Part shown: one piece after another, positions 22,233 through 34,233 of the stretch | Position numbering within the stretch: position 1 is the stretch's first letter | How the letters are laid out: each line of letters begins with the position of its first letter | NCBI RefSeq assembly: GCF_037038585.1 | Contig: NC_092560.1 | Location: 57,901,049-57,965,048, forward strand | Source of the DNA: Patagioenas fasciata | Lineage: Eukaryota; Chordata; Aves; Columbiformes; Columbidae | DNA: 64,000 nt | Reading direction: 5' to 3' | Translations under genes and position numbers: made by a program | Notes under the pieces: model-generated | The model's input: only the letters and a program-made list of their open reading frames with translations | What the model was told of the DNA's origin: nothing | The model's database searches: none

Positions 22233-24169
22233 TCATAACATTTTCAAAGAGTCAAGCTTCTCCATCAAGGGCAAAAAATTGGCTTAAAATGGCTGTGGTG
22301 CACCAGCTGTGATGTATGGCACAGTCCTTCTATTTTCATCTACCTTGACTAAACAGCTATAATAACTAAAACATCAGAAAAGGGGAGCAGGTTTGCAAGA
22401 AGCACAAGTATCAAAAGCTTCTTGTTCTTATAGTAAACTGTGTCCAGGGCATATCGAGTTTTAGTTCTTGTAGATGCCTGTTGGTGAGTGAGCCAAATTG
22501 TAAAGTACAAGCTTAACAGCCATGTGGAGGTCGATTAAAAGCTAGGATATTGAATAAGGTGTGTTTTTCAGCAATAGGACTAGAGGAGAAAACATGTTCA
22601 AGGGAAGCCTGATGGTGAGTTTCACATAGGGCAAAATGTTTGCACCTATTGCCTGGCACTTCCCACATCTGGTGGCTGGTTTGCATGTGGGATGTGCTTG
22701 TACTAAAGGCAAATTTTGCACATCCACAACCAGTAAACCACTTGAAAACACTGTTTTGCTGTTCCCCTGGTCCTTGTGAGATCTTTGATCTGCAGCAGCA
22801 TCTGTGGTGAAGCACCTGCAGTGCAGATGGGGTCTTTGAGAGCACACTTTGCATTAATGTAACACGTGAGCATAGCAGACCTCCGTGGCATGGGAAGTCC
22901 CAGGCACCAGCCAACAAGTATTTCAGCATTTTCACGCAACAGGCTGTGAAAAGCTGTCCCAAAGTTATCTTTCTAAAGGGAGTCTGCTACAGTGTGCTCA
23001 CTTTTTATGCAGACACAGAGACAGCTGCAGTTTTCCTTGTGGCTCAGAGCAAGCAGCCTGCAGAAACCCAGTTCCATGGGCTGGGATTGATTGCTCCAAG
23101 CATTGGCTTAGGCAAGTGCCTGCAGAAAAGTAAGGCAATTTGAAGAGACATTATTGACTCAGCTGCAATGTTCAGAAGGTCTTCAGCAGAAGCAGGGCGG
23201 CATTTAGCCTTAATGTGGTATCCAAAAACAGCTTTCTCAGTTGTTTTCTCTAGGTGTGTCTTTCTCTTTTGTTACCAGGGGAGGATTGGGGGAGCTGAAT
23301 TTATGCTTGTCTAGCACTAGCAGCTCAGCATGGAAATGTGATGATTGCACTTTACAAGTTATAAGCTGCTCTCCATCTACCACATTAAGGTTGTAACGTC
23401 AGCACTGTTGTCAGGTGATATATTTTTGGAGGAGATCATGATTCTCCAGTGCCTTCAGCAGCTGTTAAATTGGTGCAAAAATGGAATCAGATTCTGCCAT
23501 TTAGATGTTTTACACACTTCTGTCAGAAGGAGAAAGCCAAACAGATTATTTTAGCTGGATTTTAGGGCAGCTGGATGCAGGCACAAACCACATTAGCACT
23601 ACGAGGCAGAAGGGAGTGTACTGACAAACTGACTTTCTCTGCTTGTGCCACTGTCACCACTGGAAGTTCTTCTGTTTGCACCAACATACGATTTCTGCGC
23701 TTCTGAGGATGAACCAGGTTGGTTGGTAGAGCATTCATCTCAGTGTCAGCACTTGCCTCCAGCACTGAGGCTGCTATGTTCTATGACCATGTTTCTATTA
23801 TGCAAAGTGCACCCAGTGGGAGCAATAAGGCACTCACAGCTTTTGAAAATGGAACTGGAGCAGGAAGTTTAACTTGGACTCCTACTTTTGACAATGTGAA
23901 GCTGCCCTGAGAGTGGGGGATGAGCTACCAGGTTTTGCTATAAGGGGGTGGAGATGGGATCCTGGTCACCTAAAAGCCCCAGGAGAGCCTGGAAGATGTT
24001 AAAGAAAAAGGGCCAATCTGACTCCACAAGCATATTATATTTTAAAATTCATTGGAACATACATTCATGAAAATGAACTTAAAATTCAATGGCTGTGGAA
24101 GTACTGGCCACCACTGTATGAGAGCTTTGTGATCAAGTACACACACAGTAATTAATTACTCCAGCTCTG
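22233..24169. other. unassigned sequence
   Basis: Overlapping frames on the minus strand (149, 101 and 78 codons at 22513-22962) and plus strand (82 codons) show no known domains. Nothing else is seen. Confidence 0.4.
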
Positions 24170-24340
24170 GGTTTTTGCACTTTTATTTCAGGTTAAAATG
24201 TGATGAAAATATTATTAAAATAGTCCTTATTTTCATAATGGCAATAGGCTTTCATTTGGAGAAGTATTATTGTTTCTAAATGGCGAATGTTATGCCATTA
24301 AATATTAGCAGGTTTATCATGTGAAAGTCATGGGAGGTAA
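24170..24340. promoter_or_regulatory. candidate conserved non-coding element
   Basis: AT-rich and complex, with the inverted repeat AATGGC...GCCATT around a nine-base centre at about 24280-24300 and several ATTA cores. There is no open frame and no transposon signature. It is flagged on composition alone and conservation is untested. Confidence 0.2.
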
Positions 24341-24739
24341 CTTTGCTGTATTTGCTTGGGTGAGGCCTCTCACACAGAGTGAATTTTCTACACTTGGACT
24401 CAGCACTTAAAGCTGTAGACAAATAAGAGAAAGCTCAAAGAAGCTCAGATATAACAAGAGAAAATGCAGCTTGTGTGGAGCTGGATTTACCCCGACTTGA
24501 GAAAATGTGACTGAAAAGGGACGTACAAGCTGTACCTAGAACAAAAGACAAGCATAAATTGCTTGCCAAGTTCAGTAAGAGCGGAATAAGATGTAATTAA
24601 GTTAATTAAAGGCCAGCACAGTTAGATGGGAGGAAAACTTTTCTAACCGCAGAGGGAGGTAGTGTCTAAATAGGTTGCTTAGGATCGTTGTGGCAACCCT
24701 GTCTTCCCTGTCTCTGTGTCCCTGCCACTGTACAAATAC

Positions 24740-24830
24740 TGTCTGGGATGTCATGGTTATGCTTGATATGGCTTTATGGAATGGGACTGTAAATGAAGCC
24801 CTTTCCAGCTCTATTTTTATATGATTTTAT
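24740..24830 (+). mobile_element. doubtful CR1 tail remnant
   Basis: The stretch GGGACTGTAAATGAAGCCC followed by TTTCCAGCTC and ATGATTTTATG has the order of a CR1 3' end (GGATTGGACTAGATGACC, 'CCCTTCCAACC', 'GATTCTATG') but has diverged heavily. A sensitive repeat search would be needed to confirm it. Confidence 0.3.
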
Positions 24831-25633
24831 GTCAATTTGACTGTTGCTGTGTAAAGCTTCCTCTGTCATGTGATCCAGAGCATTTCATCCACTAAGCATT
24901 TTACTTAGAAAGTTTTCTTCCTATGTATATTACAACATATATTACAACCTATTTTTCTTTTTTTTTTTTTAAATAACAATGATAATCCACAGGACGAAGG
25001 TAACACCGTTTACTCCTTACAAAGCTAAATTTACCGTTGGCCTTGTTCATAAAGGAGTAGACAGATGCACAGGAATGTTATGGGATTGCTGAGTGTTCGT
25101 AAAATGCTGAGTGTTCATAAAGTAGGCTGGTAGCAAAAATGGGCACATAACCCAGGAAATATGTCTCCCAGGCCTTTCCCTAGCTGCCAGACCACATTAT
25201 TTATCCAACAAATTATGCTGATGAAGATGGAGTACCCAATTTGCAGCTCTGACACAGCTTCCTTTTTTCTTGTCACATGGAGAAACCATAATTCCCTGAA
25301 TGCAGAGGAAGTCCTGGCTGGTGGAGATTCAAGGTAAAATCAAGTCCACAAATCTCTCATAGAATGCAGGTTAATACAACCCAAGAATTGGGGTTATGAT
25401 GTTAAAACATAATTGCCTACTTTTTCTGTGGTGAAAAACTTGTTCTGATTGTGAAACTGTCTATGATTTGATTTGGTAAAGTAAGAATACTTGATGTCAA
25501 CAGAAACTAATATTGTCTAATTAATTAAACCACCTCATGATGCAATATGTAGTATTATATGTTTTCTCACAGTATTATGTTTTCACAGAGCTGTCACTCA
25601 CTGTAAAGGCTACTATCTTTCTTTTCTTTTCAG
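24831..25633. other. unassigned sequence
   Basis: Contains a 13-base poly(T) at 24958-24970 and the tandem duplication described separately at 25087-25122. The last 30 bases are a strong polypyrimidine tract ending in CAG, which looks like a splice acceptor. Confidence 0.4.
25087..25122 (+). repeat. 18-bp tandem duplication
   Basis: Two adjacent units, TGCTGAGTGTTCGTAAAA and TGCTGAGTGTTCATAAAG, match at 16 of 18 positions. This is a recent-looking local duplication. Confidence 0.85.
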
Positions 25634-25770
25634 TACAAAAGCTAACTGTAAAACTTGAAACTTTTCTGGGAAATTGCTTGGATACACAAAGAACAGACGA
25701 GTCTCGTTTACAATTTTCAGTGCTTTCTGAGCTTCATATAAAGAGGTTTTTGTCAGCTGCCCTCAGCTAG
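25634..25770 (+). other. candidate terminal coding exon (unproven)
   Basis: A strong acceptor, CTTTCTTTTCTTTTCAG, ends at 25633. The frame that follows reads QKLTVKLETFLGNCLDT and continues to FLSAALS before a TAG at 25768-25770, about 45 codons. No good donor is visible inside, so it would have to be a last exon. However, no AATAAA signal follows within a short distance, which counts against it. I do not recognise the peptide. The match of acceptor and open frame could be chance. Confidence 0.17.
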
Positions 25771-28633
25771 ATGTGCAGAACCAGGTCCTCCAGGGTTGCA
25801 GTTTATTTTACAGCTTTCTCACAACCTTTATAATTGCAGATGTACATTAAGATAATGTGTTGGTTCTTTCGCAAGAGTCTGTTACAATTTGTAGATTCCT
25901 GTGTTGCTCAGTTTGCTTTTTTACAAAGAATGCTGTCTGTTCAAGAGCAAACCAGGTGAATGCCATGAAAGTGCTGCCTTTTCAATGTGTTCTTGCTATC
26001 TGTGTTTGTTAAAGAGTGCTGTGTAGTCAGCTATGTCGCACTTCACAAATGAGTAAGGAGGAGAGCTTGACTACCGTGATTAATTATTGTTGGTTTGTTG
26101 TGGCTATCAGTGTTTCCATTGGAAAAAAAAAAGAAAAAAACAACAACATGTGAAAGTTATATGAAGAGATGAATGCTTCATCACGCTGGATATTCTTCGT
26201 ATATCCAAAAGTTTAAGGTCCAGTGACCACACCATGCCGTTTTCCCTGCCTTCTGTCTTTATCTTCTTTCTATATCAATTGCAAGCAGTCTATGCTTGAC
26301 AAAATTAAAAAAACAGCCATGCAGATACTTCAAAGAAGAATTTCTTCAGTCTTCCAGTTGCAATTAGATGCCCAGTGCTTCAGGAAAAATGTCTGTAAGA
26401 GAAGATGGTAATCCAGTACGCTATTGAGCAACCTGGTAGTACCTGCCTGCACTTGGGACCCTGCCTTCCCAGAAGTGCTGGAGCAGGTAGCAACAGCTAA
26501 ACCTGACTGCCTTATTCAGGATAAACAGAGTATGGAACAGCCACACATCTATGTTCACACCTCTTACAGGTGCCAACTAGCTAACAGCAAGATTAGCATA
26601 AACATGAATTGGTATAATATGGAGGGAAAGAGAAGTTAAGTATCAGCACCATTTAGACAGATTTGATAATTTTTCTGTGTGTTTATGGCAGCAGGAGATG
26701 GTCTGCCACGCAGGGGTGTCATGCATGTGTACTAGGGTGTGCAGGGCAGGCCTGTGTTTGACAGCCATGAACATGCCCACAGCAGAACAGCCTCAGTGCT
26801 GGGCATAAATATGTCTAAGAAACAAGTGACACATTTGTATACTGTTTAGCCGTGGTCAAATAATAAGTATAATTTGTCACTCAAATTGTTCGAGTAATAT
26901 TTTTTCATGGTATAGATCCAGTTCTATAAATTAGTTGAAGAGCATTTGTTTAATAATTTAAATCCCTCAGTGTTTCAGTTGCTGGTTAAATTATTGATGG
27001 TTGTTTCTGCATTATTCACTCACCCTTAATAAAGCAACTGAAGTGTTGGTCTGACTGACTTTTCTCCCACTGGTACTTACACATGCTTCAGTCCTGTTTG
27101 ATGCACCTTTCTGATGGTATTTGATTTGTGCCATACTCACTGATAGCCCTGTCGGCATGTGCACTGACTTCTTAGACTTCCCTTTCCCTGGTGTGTAATC
27201 AGTGCCTTATGAGCAATACTGTTGCTTTCTGTATTCATTGATGAAACTTTACACGTAATCTAAATATCAGCAGGAACTAGTGTGATACAAGTGTGAAATC
27301 ACCCATGGTTTACGTGGAGCCTGATCACAATGAGACAGTCTGGTCAGAGGCGACCCCACGTCCAGCTGTGCCTGGGCACACATGTCCTGGCAGATGTTCT
27401 CCTGCTGGCCTTGCTGCTGCATGCAGGAGCATGGGTCTACTTGGAGGCAGGGTGCAGGAGAGTGACCCCAAGGGCAAGGCAGATGTTTTTATCAAAATCT
27501 CATGGACACAGGTCTCACTCCCTGCTCCACATAGGTCAGGCTCTCATATGGGCTCCCTTTTGGCAGAGGGACTGGGCAGGAGGTGGTTTTGTCACCTGTG
27601 TCTCCTCTCAGCAGCAGTAGCTGTCTGTATCTGCTTTTTCTGCTGCTCAGCAGCTGCAGGAAGAAGTGGTCACAGTTGCCCTTTGCTGTCTGATCTCTTA
27701 CAGTTTCTGTAAGCCACAGGGAAGGAACCAGAACAGGAAATATTTTCTTGAGCGCAAGGTGCATTTTAGCAGCAGAACTGAAACCACCAATGTCAAGTCT
27801 GCAAAACAGATGGCTGATAAAAGTAAAATATAGCTTATTCAGGAAGCACATAAATTGATGCAGCATGTTAATATTTTAGTGGCTCAGGCAGCTGCACTGT
27901 TTCTGATACAGTAAGACCACCCCTTTCCTCCAGAGCACAAGCTGAGCTGCAGCTGTTGTGAGCCCTGAGAAGGTCGGCTTGTTCCTTTCAGCCTATCCTT
28001 CTGTAACCTGGATGTACCTTGGGAGGCTGGGGCTGTCCAGCTCTGGGAAAGGAAGCACTGAATCTTGTAGGTAAAACTGTTTTTGACACAGAGAGCTGTA
28101 TATAGCCAGCAATAGGGATGGGACTTATCTTGTCTGATCCTGATCACGTCACTCATGTGAGTGATTGCATTAAAAGTCAGTAAGACTGTCCACCTCCTTG
28201 AACTGTTCTGGGAAAGGGTGACCCCAGGGTGCCCCAGAGCGAGGTGCCCTCTTGGTCTTCTTGCTATGGTGCAGGGGGTGTCTGACTCCCTCTAGGAAAA
28301 CCAACCCTGTGGGGCAGTAGCTTCGGGGGCAGGCTGCAAACCACTGCTGGACCCATGCACTGCATCATCCAGCCTTGCCGGTGGGCTCACAGCACTGAAG
28401 GGTGACAAATGTCATCTCAAAGTCAGTCCTCAAGCTGCCCCTACCACAGAGTACCACCCTTAGCTGCAATTCCCTTATCTCAAAGCTTTTACTCAGAGCC
28501 TCACTTTTCAGATTTTTCCAGCAAGAGTCTGACCGATTTTTGCCAAAGTAGTTCTTTAAAACGTGGTTTGTTTTTCAGTTGGAGGAAATTTTCTCTGAAG
28601 GGAAATATCACTTCCTGATTTGTTCTGCTAAGC
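25771..28633. other. unassigned sequence
   Basis: An A-rich run occupies 26123-26140. Overlapping frames of 96 to 139 codons at 27290-27870 lie on both strands and in different phases with no recognisable protein. No named repeat is seen. Confidence 0.4.
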
Positions 28634-28673
28634 AGCAGAGATCTGCAGAGCACAGCAGAGATCTGCAGAGCAG
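28634..28673 (+). repeat. 20-bp tandem duplication
   Basis: Two adjacent 20-bp units, AGCAGAGATCTGCAGAGCAC and AGCAGAGATCTGCAGAGCAG, differ at one base. Each unit contains the palindrome AGATCT. The near identity points to a recent slippage or duplication event. Confidence 0.9.
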
Positions 28674-29094
28674 GAGCATGGTCAGCAGCTTCCTGCAGCG
28701 AAGTCAAAGCACCAATAGTTCAAATGTGGGAACAAGGCCAGGAAGCCAAAAGTATATTCCCATGCCCATGTGAAAAATCCTCATATCACATAACAGGACC
28801 CATTAAAAACCATCTACAGGGAATCACAAATTTCATGCGGCTTCTGTAATTAAGAATTGCATGGGTATAAAATGTCTCAGATCTAAAGGATGAGTAATAA
28901 TTCAAATTCCTGCAAGTAACTGCAAGTCCAAATTCCACAGCAATCTCTGAGCAGTTGCAGCCTGCTTTGAACATGCCTTGCTCAGGATGATGAAACCAAG
29001 GAGGCTATAGCAAATCTGACTCAAAAACAAACAAAAAAATCTTCCTTCAGAACAGCAGATGAGAGCAAACATCACAGCTCTTTGTGTCTACTTT
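28674..29094. other. unassigned sequence
   Basis: No gene or repeat is recognised. It leads into the CpG-rich patch. Confidence 0.5.
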
Positions 29095-29184
29095 CAGACA
29101 CGACGCTTTCTGGAGTCGGGGAGGAACCTGGCCTGTTGGGGTTCACTGCGGACAAGTGCTCCCCGAGGTTTGGCTGTCGGGCAC

Positions 29185-29198
29185 GGGGGCGTGGGGCG
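29185..29198 (+). promoter_or_regulatory. GC box / KLF-EGR-like site
   Basis: GGGGGCGTGGGGCG contains the KLF/SP core GGGCGTGG and comes within one inserted G of the EGR core GCGTGGGCG. It lies inside the CpG-rich patch, where SP/KLF binding is common. Confidence 0.35.
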
Positions 29199-29248
29199 TG
29201 CACAGAGGCAGGGTCTAGTGCTCTGTGCTGCACCCCTCTGCGGGGCAG

Positions 29249-29275
29249 CCCCCCCCCGCTTCCCTCCTCCCCCCC
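29249..29275 (-). other. potential G-quadruplex on minus strand
   Basis: The plus strand has C-runs of 9, 3 and 7 bases separated by short T-containing spacers. The minus strand therefore has enough G-runs of three or more for a quadruplex with short loops, if the two long runs each supply two tracts. This is predicted from sequence only. Confidence 0.45.
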
Positions 29276-29358
29276 TGCTTCTCGGGCCTTGTTTGGTTTG
29301 GTTTTGCTAAGCACTGCTGCTTTCGGTTCCTCTACAATAGCGGAGCTTGTGTACAGAA

Positions 29359-29375
29359 AGGTCAACTTCAGGTCA
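29359..29375 (+). promoter_or_regulatory. perfect DR5 nuclear-receptor element (RARE-type)
   Basis: AGGTCAACTTCAGGTCA consists of two exact AGGTCA half-sites in direct orientation separated by five bases. This is the canonical DR5 element bound by RAR/RXR heterodimers, through which retinoic acid controls target genes. With twelve fixed bases, fewer than 0.01 matches are expected by chance in both strands of a window this size. It sits at the 3' edge of the CpG-rich patch, which supports a regulatory role, but occupancy and target gene are unknown. RORs or other receptors could also use the half-sites. Confidence 0.55.
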
Positions 29376-29385
29376 AGCCGGGATC

Positions 29386-32300
29386 TTTTATCTTTTTTTC
29401 AAACCTGGTATGCAGACAAGCCTTATCCTGTAGACATAAAGCAAATTTAGGCATTTTGAAAAAGATGCTGGAAAATGTTAGGAATAATTATTGGATCTTA
29501 GCTTTTGGATACCTTCTTTTTATGTGAGCATCATTAATGTGCTGTAAATGTGGACTAAATGCCCAGCATCCCTGAAAAGAACACAATAATGTACCACATC
29601 TGGATTAGAGTGGGTTTATAAAAAGCATTATTAAAATGAGCTGACAGGATTAACCACTGTAACTGAAGAAAATAAAATCCACATTTTCCCACTGAATGTG
29701 AGCTGCACTTTTACCATATAGGGCAGTATGTGTCTCTCTTTTCAGTTGCTAACAAGAATCGATCTAAACATTTTTCTCCTGATTTTAGCTTCAAGGCTAA
29801 TCAGTATAATCATCTCCTGTGACAACCCAGAGAGCTCTGTGGTGGTGCTGGCTGTTGTTTTGCTGAACACTTCCCTGAGAAATAGATTTTGGCCTGAGGC
29901 AATGTCATGTGTCTCCCCCCCTCCTGTGTCTCATTGTTGTGTATTTAAAGTCTGTGCCCAAGGGCAATCTCTTTCTCCCTGGGTATCTGGGTATTTCTCT
30001 GTGTCTTTCATGCCGGGCAAAAGGTATCAAACAATTCTGACTTTGCTGCTGCTATGCCCTGATTAGGCAGCTAAAAAGGGGGATAGCAATGGCACAGAGG
30101 ATTTACTTCAGCTGCCTGTGTACTCACTGGGGAGCTCTCTTTATCAGTCTCCTAAAAGTGTTAGGGAAATCTCTGTAGACTCAATCCCGTTGTGGGGAGC
30201 CCCATGCAAGCACACAGCCAGAAAGGTGCTTGTCCTGAGAATCTTTGCTTCTGTAGAGGAAAAACAGCAGCTGAAGCATGCTCACATAAGTGCTGATTTA
30301 AGCTAATTTACCCCAAAGGATGAGTGTTGGAATGGCAGTCCCAGATGGCAGTGGGTTTGCCAGGCCATGTTAGGCTGCTGTAGGGCCACTGCCATGTGAG
30401 GGTGGGGTGAGAGGTTAAGACGGAGACCCCAAATACAGAAATGCTGCTTCCTGCTGGGTACTCAATTTGATGTGTGGCTTACTGTGCCCAAGCTCATCAG
30501 CTGAGAGGAGGTTGTCCATGAGCATGGGACATACATGAGGTGAGTTGTGACACTATTACAAGTTCACAAGCCCCTCTCTAGATTCTCCCTGCCCCCCTGG
30601 TCCCACTGGCCTGGTGATACCTCCATCTACTGTTACAGTTTAGTGTGAGAGGGAGAAATCTTGTGAGAAGCCCTGCTGTCTGCCCAACTCCTTGTGGCAA
30701 CCCAGCTTATGGATGGCAAAGCAACCATGCTGTAGCCAAGGTCCACCACAGCAAATCAAAGGAACCCCCTTCTCAGCTGCAGGCAGGGATGTTGTGCTGC
30801 TCCAGGAAAGGAGCCACCAGAGAGCCTGCAAGGATCCTTGTTTCAGTAGCAGAAAAAAAGTAAACTATTTCACTGACGCACCACCATGCTTTATTTTTTC
30901 CCAGTTATTACTGCTTGAAAAAATTCCCTGGGTTGCTGAAGTTAAAATTTTGTGGAAGATATCTTTTATTGAGACAACTGGAAACAGCCTGCACTGGCAT
31001 CAAGTGAAATGACAGGAGTCTGTTGTGGACTTCCATGGGAACCTTATAGCACAGCCCATTCATCCGTTTTGTCTTCGCTTGTCCAAATGTCACCAAGTAA
31101 AAGCAGCCCTGGGGCTGCCTATTGAATGCAGAGTATTTTGAGTGCCATAGAGGACCCCAGATATGACAGGATCAGGTCCTACAGCTGCAATAGTAGACGA
31201 TCAAGTATAGAGAAGTCTGCATGACTAAAAGAGGTGAGAGAACAAAGGGGACTCTACCAGCATGACACCAGCAGTTGTGTAATTTGGGTGAAGGTAGAGA
31301 CAGAGGGAAGGTGGTTCTCTGGACATGATGACTAACTCTTTCTGCAGCTGGACTCGTGAGGACAAGGCACTCATAGCTTATCTTCTTTTGAAGATGACAG
31401 TGAAGCATCCTCTACTGCCCAGACAAACTTGAAACTTCTATGTCAGATCTGACTTACCTGGTGGGGACAGTCAGTGGAACACTGTCAGATGAAGGAGATA
31501 AGGGCTGACTGCAAATGTCATAGAGCAGCTCCAGCTGTACAGCCTCCCCAGCCAGTGCCACCATAGTGGACAAGTCGTGGGCAGGTCCAACTGGCCCCAG
31601 GCAGGGCCTGGCTGGCCCTGGCATTTAACTGCAAGGTGGAGAGGGCAGAGGAAGGTACAGGCAGCTGCCTGCACTGCCAGGCAGGACACAGCACCTTTGT
31701 TCCCTCCCCATGACCCCCTCAGCCTCACAATGTGGAGGGTTTTCTGGGGAAGGAAAATGGCAGCGTGCTACATATTTACTCACCCCCTCTTTCCCCTTTC
31801 CCCTGCTTTGCTCTCCCCAGATCCTGTACACTGTTTAACTGGGGCAGTATTTGGCTCCATCGATAAGCACGAGCACATCCATTGAAGTGTAGTGAGTCAA
31901 ACCCACTATCCATCTTCTTTTGTAATTACCTTGATTTTCTGGATCTCTAGCATATCTGAGCACCTGCTTATACAGTGCCAGAATCTGGCATGGGAGTGTA
32001 AAATGATGGATCCCTTCTATATCTCTGGGCTTCTTTACAAAGTGCGGGTAATATGTGCAAAATGAGATCATTCAGCCAGACACAATGTGAGAGACAGCTG
32101 AAGTAAAGGATATACACCTGTACCAGGCAGTTCAGCAGCAAGTGATGAATTACCTCTCTGCCTACTCGTTATCTGTTGCTGGCATGATGCTCAAGAGGGA
32201 CAAGAGGAATATTTTCTTCTGTGGCTTGTTGTTAGCCTCTGCAGACTGTAGGTAAGGTAAGATGCAAAGAAAGATGTTGCTGTTCTACACCTCAGAAAGG

Positions 32301-34233
32301 TTTCCCTCGAATCTGCCTTCTTTGTAAAAGCATCGTGATGCCTTTGATTTGCTAAATTGCTGGCACCAACAAACTTTTATAGTAGGTTTGCAATGTATAA
32401 AACATTGAAAAAATATTCCATGAGCCAAGAGTCTAGTTGTCTGTGGTGTAACTCAGCTGAATTAAATAGAGCTACATGGGGAGAGGGTGGAGGCTGCGAA
32501 TTTCATCAGTCTGAGAGATCTCTTTGAATCTCTCACATTTTCTTCATAGCATAAAGGAACATCTGGACATATTGTGCAAGGGCCACATTCTGCTTTCAGT
32601 TGTGTTGAGGCAAACCCAGAGTTGTCCCTATGGGATAATTCAGTATTTACCCCAGGATAAACAAGAGCAGGATCTGTCACCATATTTTTGGCTTTACTGC
32701 TTTGTTCTCTAAGCTTAACCTGTTCTTGTCCAGCTTGCACTCACTTTCTGAATTTTCCTCTTCCCGAATGAGACACAGGAGCAGGAAGGAAGATCTAAGA
32801 AGCCTCCAGTTTTTCATTTGAGTTTTTCACTGTTCTTGGCATTCTCCAAAAACCTCTGTCCTGTGTCGCTGTTTCTGATAATCTTTTCTCCTTTTGGCAA
32901 CCTATAAATTACTCCTGCTACCTTCCTCCCCATCTACATTGCTTATTCTTCTTTCCTTTTCACTTACAGTAAAGAAAAGTGAACAACCAAAGAGTTTTCT
33001 TGTTGTTTGTCTTCTCCCACTGGTTCCAAAGGCCTCAGCTAAGAAAACAAAACAAGGCAGCTCACTCAGGGCCATGCTGGGAATTGTACTTTTCAACTGT
33101 CTCCACTGTATGCCCGTGACACTCTTCAGACCGTGAAGAGTTTAGGGAACAGGAAGAGGCTGTCAAATGCACCACTCTTGCACTTTTTGATTCATCCCTG
33201 ATTCCTCTTCTTACTCTGTGTCTATACCTTCAATTTTGTCTTCTTTTGGCCAGATCCAAATCTGAAGCTGCAGATTTTTGAAAGTAAGAACTGACATCAG
33301 GTGCCCAAATGAGACAGATATGCGTGGTACAATTTTTGGAGATTCAGTCTGAACACCTGAGGAAGTTCAAGCTCCTTCAGCAAAGAGGCTCAAACACTTC
33401 GAGAAACCAGGGCTGACTGCGAATGTCAGTGTAAGCATCCTGAAAGGACGGCACCAAAAAGCCCAATGTGCAACTTTGCATCTGGAGGTGCTCAGCAGCC
33501 AGAGCCAGTCTCGCTCTATCCCAGGTGCTGCACATGGGCGCCGTCTTCCATGGTTTGTTGTGAAACACAGGGACTCAGGTCCCTCTGCTTTTCCTCCTTG
33601 CATGAGTAACATAAGTCCACTAACACCTTTTATTCTGCTGCTGATTTTTAAAATAGGGAAAAAGGGCTATTTGCTGCAGAAGCCCCGAGAAAATTGTCTG
33701 CAAAGAATACAAGCAGCAACTTCTCCTACCAGCTCTTGCATTTCCTCCAGCTTCCTGCACTGTTTTCCCAGGAGGCACCTGGGAGCTTGTAGCATATTGT
33801 CCTTGATGCCACTGCAATTCTAAGATAATTGACTTTGTTCCTGAGAAATAAATGTTCTTGCCCTGGTAAACATGAAAAAGTAACTCCATGCAGACATTTC
33901 CTGATACTTCTATTTGACAGACTAGAACAGTGAAGCAGGAGTTGATGTTTTGATTACATCCATCAGCCTTGACTTAAGGACAGGCTGATGCATGTAATGC
34001 ATACCATTAAAAATAGTTAGCACAAAGAAATGGTTGTTATTTTGCTTAAACTGAGTTGGACTCAGTAGCTAATTAAGTACAGACTTTTTCCATGGTTATA
34101 TGCAGTTTTCAAATTCCTATAACACAAACTGTTTCAGAGGATAAGTTAAATACAGAATGCATTGAGTTTGGTAGAGAAAGTTTAAAGGTCTGCATTTTCC
34201 CACCAAAGCTATTTGATATCAGCTACAGAGTGG
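29386..34233. other. unassigned sequence, about 4.8 kb
   Basis: No gene or named transposon is recognised. Frames of up to 115 codons lie on both strands without protein-like content. GC content varies, with a GC-richer patch around 31470-31830. Confidence 0.4.

Larger units (their letters stand above)
29095..29385. promoter_or_regulatory. small CpG-rich patch, possible CpG island/promoter
   Basis: About 290 bp with clearly raised GC content and about 15 CpG dinucleotides counted by eye, whereas the flanks are CpG-poor. It holds a GC-box-like GGGGGCGTGGGGCG at 29185-29198, long C-runs at 29249-29275, and a direct repeat nuclear-receptor site at 29359-29375. Such patches mark promoters or alternative first exons in birds and mammals. 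I found no TATA box and no clear first-exon donor on either strand, and the frames crossing it (70 to 122 codons) look fortuitous. It could be the promoter of an unannotated non-coding transcript, an enhancer, or only a local GC patch. Confidence 0.4.

Noticed and set aside
22513..22962. 149-codon minus-strand frame
   Set aside because: Other frames on both strands are open over the same interval, no domain is recognised and no splice context supports it.
29082..29527. Overlapping plus-strand frames of 83-122 codons in the CpG-rich patch
   Set aside because: Several frames are open together because of GC-rich composition. The peptides are Pro/Ser/Cys-rich and unrecognised, and there is no start or splice context.
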